From the NCBI GenBank assembly GCA_050295975.1, contig JBNKQR010000001.1, forward strand, positions 1 through 64,000: a stretch of DNA of 64,000 nucleotides. Direction: 5' to 3'. Origin of the DNA: JAPHTQ01 sp050295975 (lineage in GTDB: Bacteria; Pseudomonadota; Gammaproteobacteria; Thiohalomonadales; Thiohalomonadaceae). A program made the translations under genes and the position numbers. Below, piece by piece: positions 61,605-64,000 of this stretch (its first letter is position 1; each line of letters opens with the position of its first letter). The notes below the pieces were generated by a model. It was not told where the DNA came from and searched no databases. It worked only from the letters and a program-made list of their open reading frames with translations.

Positions 61605-61621
61605 TAGCGGCATTGCCGCTA
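61605..61621 (+). other. Intercistronic hairpin, pyk-fba
   Basis: TAGCGGC-ATT-GCCGCTA (61605-61611/61615-61621), a perfect 7-bp stem starting 4 bp after the pyk stop, followed by TGTTTTG. Possibly a weak terminator. Confidence 0.6.
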
Positions 61622-61673
61622 TGTTTTGAAAACAGATTATTAACTACTAAATCGATAACCCAAGGAGTTCGAA

Positions 61674-62738
61674 ATGGCCCTGGTATCCATGCGTCAACTA
61701 CTGGACCACGCTGCTGAAAATGGCTACGGTCTGCCCGCATTTAACGTCAACAACATGGAGCAGGTGCATGCCATCATGCAGGCTGCCGATGCCGTTGATA
61801 GCCCGGTGATCCTGCAAGGTTCCGCTGGTGCTCGCTCCTATGCTGGCGAGCCCTTCCTGCGCCACCTGATCCTGGCGGCAATTGAGATGTACCCGCACAT
61901 CCCGGTCTGCATGCACCAGGACCACGGTGCCTCTCCTTCCATCTGTGCCCGTTCTATTCAGTCCGGTTTCTCTTCCGTGATGATGGATGGCTCGCTGATG
62001 GCAGACGGTAAGACCCCGTCCAGTTTTGAATACAACGTTGATGTTACCAAGCAGGTGGTCGATATGGCCCATGCCTGTGGCGTTTCTGTTGAAGGTGAGC
62101 TGGGTTGCCTCGGTTCTCTGGAAACGGGTGAGATGGGTGAAGAAGACGGACACGGTGCCGAAGGCAAGCTCGATATGGATCAGCTGCTGACCGATCCTGA
62201 TGAAGCCGCTGACTTCGTCAAGAAGACCGGTGTTGATGCCCTGGCTATCGCCATCGGTACCTCACACGGTGCCTACAAGTTCACTCAGGAGCCGACCGGC
62301 AAGATCCTGCGTATCGACCGCGTGAAAGAGATCCACGAGCGCATCCCCAGTGTTCACCTGGTTATGCACGGTTCCTCTTCTGTGCCTCAGGACTGGCTCA
62401 AGATCATCAACGACTTCGGTGGTGACATGGGTCAGACCTACGGTGTTCCGGTTGATGAGATCGTTGAAGGCATCAAGTCTGGTGTACGTAAGGTTAACAT
62501 CGACACCGACCTGCGTATGGCCTCCACCGGTTCCGTGCGTAAGCACCTGGCGGAGAACAAATCCAACTTCGACCCACGCAAATTCCTCAAGGAAGCGACC
62601 AAGGCGATGGCGGGTATCTGTCAGGCCCGTTACGAAGCCTTCGGTTCCGCTGGTCAGGCCTCCAAGATCAAGCCTGTCTCTCTGGAAGTGATGTTTGCTG
62701 ACTACGAAGCTGGCAAGCTCGACCCCAAGGTTAAGTAA
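61674..62738 (+). CDS. fba: Class II fructose-bisphosphate aldolase (Calvin cycle type)
   Basis: 354-residue zinc enzyme of the CbbA-like class II group. Motifs: LLDHAAENGYGLPAFNVNNM, PVCMHQDHGASPSICARSIQ with the metal histidine, FSSVMMDGSLMADGKTPSSF, GVSVEGELGCLGSLETGEMG, IAIGTSHGAYKF, LVMHGSSSVPQDW and VRKVNIDTDLRMA. The length and the insert around GEMGEEDGHGAEGKLDMDQL are typical of the Calvin-cycle form. AAGGAG precedes the ATG. Last gene of the cluster, ending in a strong terminator. Confidence 0.97.
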   Translation: MALVSMRQLLDHAAENGYGLPAFNVNNMEQVHAIMQAADAVDSPVILQGSAGARSYAGEPFLRHLILAAIEMYPHIPVCMHQDHGASPSICARSIQSGFSSVMMDGSLMADGKTPSSFEYNVDVTKQVVDMAHACGVSVEGELGCLGSLETGEMGEEDGHGAEGKLDMDQLLTDPDEAADFVKKTGVDALAIAIGTSHGAYKFTQEPTGKILRIDRVKEIHERIPSVHLVMHGSSSVPQDWLKIINDFGGDMGQTYGVPVDEIVEGIKSGVRKVNIDTDLRMASTGSVRKHLAENKSNFDPRKFLKEATKAMAGICQARYEAFGSAGQASKIKPVSLEVMFADYEAGKLDPKVK

Positions 62739-62756
62739 GCCGATCTTGTGGTACAC

Positions 62757-62784
62757 AAAAAAGCGGCCTTCGGGCCGCTTTTTT
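62757..62784. terminator. Rho-independent terminator between fba and cbbR
   Basis: GCGGCC-TTCG-GGCCGC (62763-62768/62773-62778), a UUCG tetraloop hairpin with six A before and six T after. It serves both convergent genes. Confidence 0.93.
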
Positions 62785-62786
62785 AT

Positions 62787-63716
62787 TTAACTCGGTTTCT
62801 TTAACTTCGGCGGTTCCTTTCCCAACGTGACTGCCGCCTCTTGAACCATAAATTCCTTGAACGCCTCGGCAATGGCTGAGAGCCGTTTGCCCCTGCGGTG
62901 TACCAGATACCAGTAGCGGATAAAGGGAAACTCCTTGATATCGAGGAGCGACAGTTTGCCCAATCCCAGCTCCATCTGTACCGCATCCTCAGACATCACT
63001 CCAAGCCCTAGTCCAGCCTGCACGCTCTGTTTGATCGCCTCATCGCTGCTTACCTCCATGCTGGTGGTGAGGGTGACATTGTGTCGGTCGAAGAAGCGCT
63101 GCATCGCGATGCGGGTGCCAGAGCCGGTTTCACGCATAAGGAAGGTCTCCTGCTCCAGCTCCTTGATCGGGATCGCCTTACGTTTGGTCAGCGGATGATC
63201 CGCTGGCGCAATAGTCACTAGCGGATTGTCCATGAAGACATCGGCTTCCAGGTCCATCTCTGCCGGAGGCTTCCCCATGATTACCATGTCCACCTCATTG
63301 TCGATCAACTGGCGAAGCAGGGTCTGCCGATTGGTGACATTAAGAATGACATTGACCCCAGGGAAGCGCTGGCAGAAGGCGGCCAGCAGGCGCGGGGCGA
63401 AGTAGTTGGCGGTGGTTGCCACTGAGATGCGCAGTTTACCCGCCTCCAGCCCCTTCATGTTGGCCAGCACTGTCTCCAGCTCATCCAGTTGATCAGCGAT
63501 AAGGCGACTGTACTGGTAGACCTCTTCACCCGCCTCAGTGAGATAGATCTTCTTTCCCAACTGTTCAAACAGCGGAATATCGAGCTGCCCCTCCAACTGT
63601 TTTACCTGCATGGAGACGGCTGGCTGGGTCAGGTGTAGCTCCTCCGCTGCGCGGGTGAAGCTGAGATGGCGGGCCACCGAGGCAAAAACCTTGAGCTGGC
63701 GTAGTGTAATATTCAT
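62787..63716 (-). CDS. cbbR: CbbR-type LysR transcriptional regulator
   Basis: 309-residue LysR regulator. The N-terminal winged helix has ITLRQLKVFASVARHLSFTR, AAEELHLTQPAVSMQVKQLE and LFEQLGKKIYLTEAG. The effector domain contains RISVATTANYFAPRLLAAF and MGKPPAEMDLEADVFMDNPL, the latter a recognisable CbbR-like stretch. ATG at 63716 is used; the open frame upstream to 63872 would run into the divergent gene. CbbR proteins activate Calvin cycle genes. Its location next to the tkt-fba cluster fits, although it converges with that cluster; RuBisCO genes are not in the window. Confidence 0.92.
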   Translation of the reverse strand: MNITLRQLKVFASVARHLSFTRAAEELHLTQPAVSMQVKQLEGQLDIPLFEQLGKKIYLTEAGEEVYQYSRLIADQLDELETVLANMKGLEAGKLRISVATTANYFAPRLLAAFCQRFPGVNVILNVTNRQTLLRQLIDNEVDMVIMGKPPAEMDLEADVFMDNPLVTIAPADHPLTKRKAIPIKELEQETFLMRETGSGTRIAMQRFFDRHNVTLTTSMEVSSDEAIKQSVQAGLGLGVMSEDAVQMELGLGKLSLLDIKEFPFIRYWYLVHRRGKRLSAIAEAFKEFMVQEAAVTLGKEPPKLKKPS

Positions 63717-63846
63717 AAAGAAAGACTTATGTGTTTTTGCATGATAATAAGTATTAAACCATATGGGTGGCAAATGGGAAGGGGCTCTGTCCGTTTGGCG
63801 ATTCAGCGGCCATAATAGGCGCCTTTCACCCTTAGCCGGACAGCGC

Positions 63847-64000
63847 ATGGATACCAAAGCCTTTCTCGCCAAACTACGTCAGGACATCGTTTTCAGCGAT
63901 ACCCTCTGTGGTCAGCAATTCACCTTTCACACCACCTGGGGGGTCTTCTCACCGCGGGAGATCGACGCGGGTTCTCGGATGCTGCTCGATTTTATGGAGA
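63847..64000 (+). CDS. Methyltransferase small-domain (RsmC-like) protein, 5' part only
   Basis: The window ends 51 codons into this frame. The visible part (MDTKAFLAKLRQDIVFSDTL, then FHTTWGVFSPREIDAGSRML) resembles the start of the MTS methyltransferase domain of RsmC/RlmG-type enzymes, where a GVFS..D-x-G-x-x-LL motif precedes the SAM-binding site. The target cannot be named. The ATG at 63847 is divergent from cbbR (130 bp between the starts). Confidence 0.65.
   Translation, partial: MDTKAFLAKLRQDIVFSDTLCGQQFTFHTTWGVFSPREIDAGSRMLLDFME

Noticed and set aside
24..63990. CRISPR array, insertion sequence or prophage genes
   Set aside because: No regularly spaced repeats, transposase, integrase or phage structural genes were seen on either strand.

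Overview
The window looks like part of the chromosome of a free-living or symbiotic autotrophic gammaproteobacterium, plausibly of the sulfur-oxidising Chromatiales type. The evidence is a Calvin-cycle-style block (tkt-gap-pgk-pyk-fba with a CbbR-type LysR regulator), several c-type cytochromes, a type IV pilus motility cluster and a long stretch of gene order shared with Pseudomonas (hemW/rdgB, metX-metW, proC-yggS-pilT-pilU, pyrB-pyrR-yqgF-yqgE-tonB-gshB-pilG-pilH-pilI-pilJ-chpA). The genus is an inference. Nearly all of the DNA is dense, intact core genome. I see no insertion sequence, prophage, CRISPR array or rRNA operon.

Region by region. 1-1.6 kb: thiS-thiG (thiazole synthesis) on the minus strand, then tRNA-Gly(CCC), whose 3' end is duplicated 222 bp downstream around a chain of small hairpins. 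1.6-12.6 kb: an ODP-type metallo-beta-lactamase-fold protein, an AsmA-like envelope protein, mutY, yggX, tRNA-Phe, rph, rdgB, hemW, a Rof-like Rho antiterminator, a small membrane protein and a class I adenylate cyclase. 12.6-18.3 kb: a DUF302 protein, a diheme cytochrome c fused to DUF302, a tail-anchored coiled-coil protein, a small beta-barrel, and divergent speA and speE. 18.4-28.6 kb: a YkgJ protein, pyrE, an AmpG-like permease, a TauE/SafE-like transporter, the methionine genes metW-metX, a dynamin-like GTPase, yggU, yggT, proC and yggS.

28.7-49.5 kb: pilT-pilU; then on the minus strand a pyrimidine block (pyrR, pyrB, a metal-site-less dihydroorotase homologue and a PyrK-like subunit) with ruvX, yqgE, tonB, a degenerate ApbE lipoprotein and gshB; then the Pil-Chp chemosensory operon pilG-pilH-pilI-pilJ-chpA-chpC and a diheme cytochrome c. 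49.5-55 kb: an activated-methyl-cycle block (ahcY under an SAH riboswitch, then metF and rsmE; metK apart) and a PhnD-like binding protein. 55-64 kb: a 616-bp non-coding stretch, the carbon-metabolism cluster with a hairpin at every gene junction, cbbR, and the start of a methyltransferase gene cut by the window end.

No clearly new multi-gene system stands out. The best leads are the hairpin chain framed by tRNA-Gly 3'-end repeats, the 124-bp inverted repeat between gap and pgk, the cytochrome c-DUF302 fusion pair, the ApbE homologue that has lost conserved positions, and the PyrK subunit next to an inactive-looking dihydroorotase.
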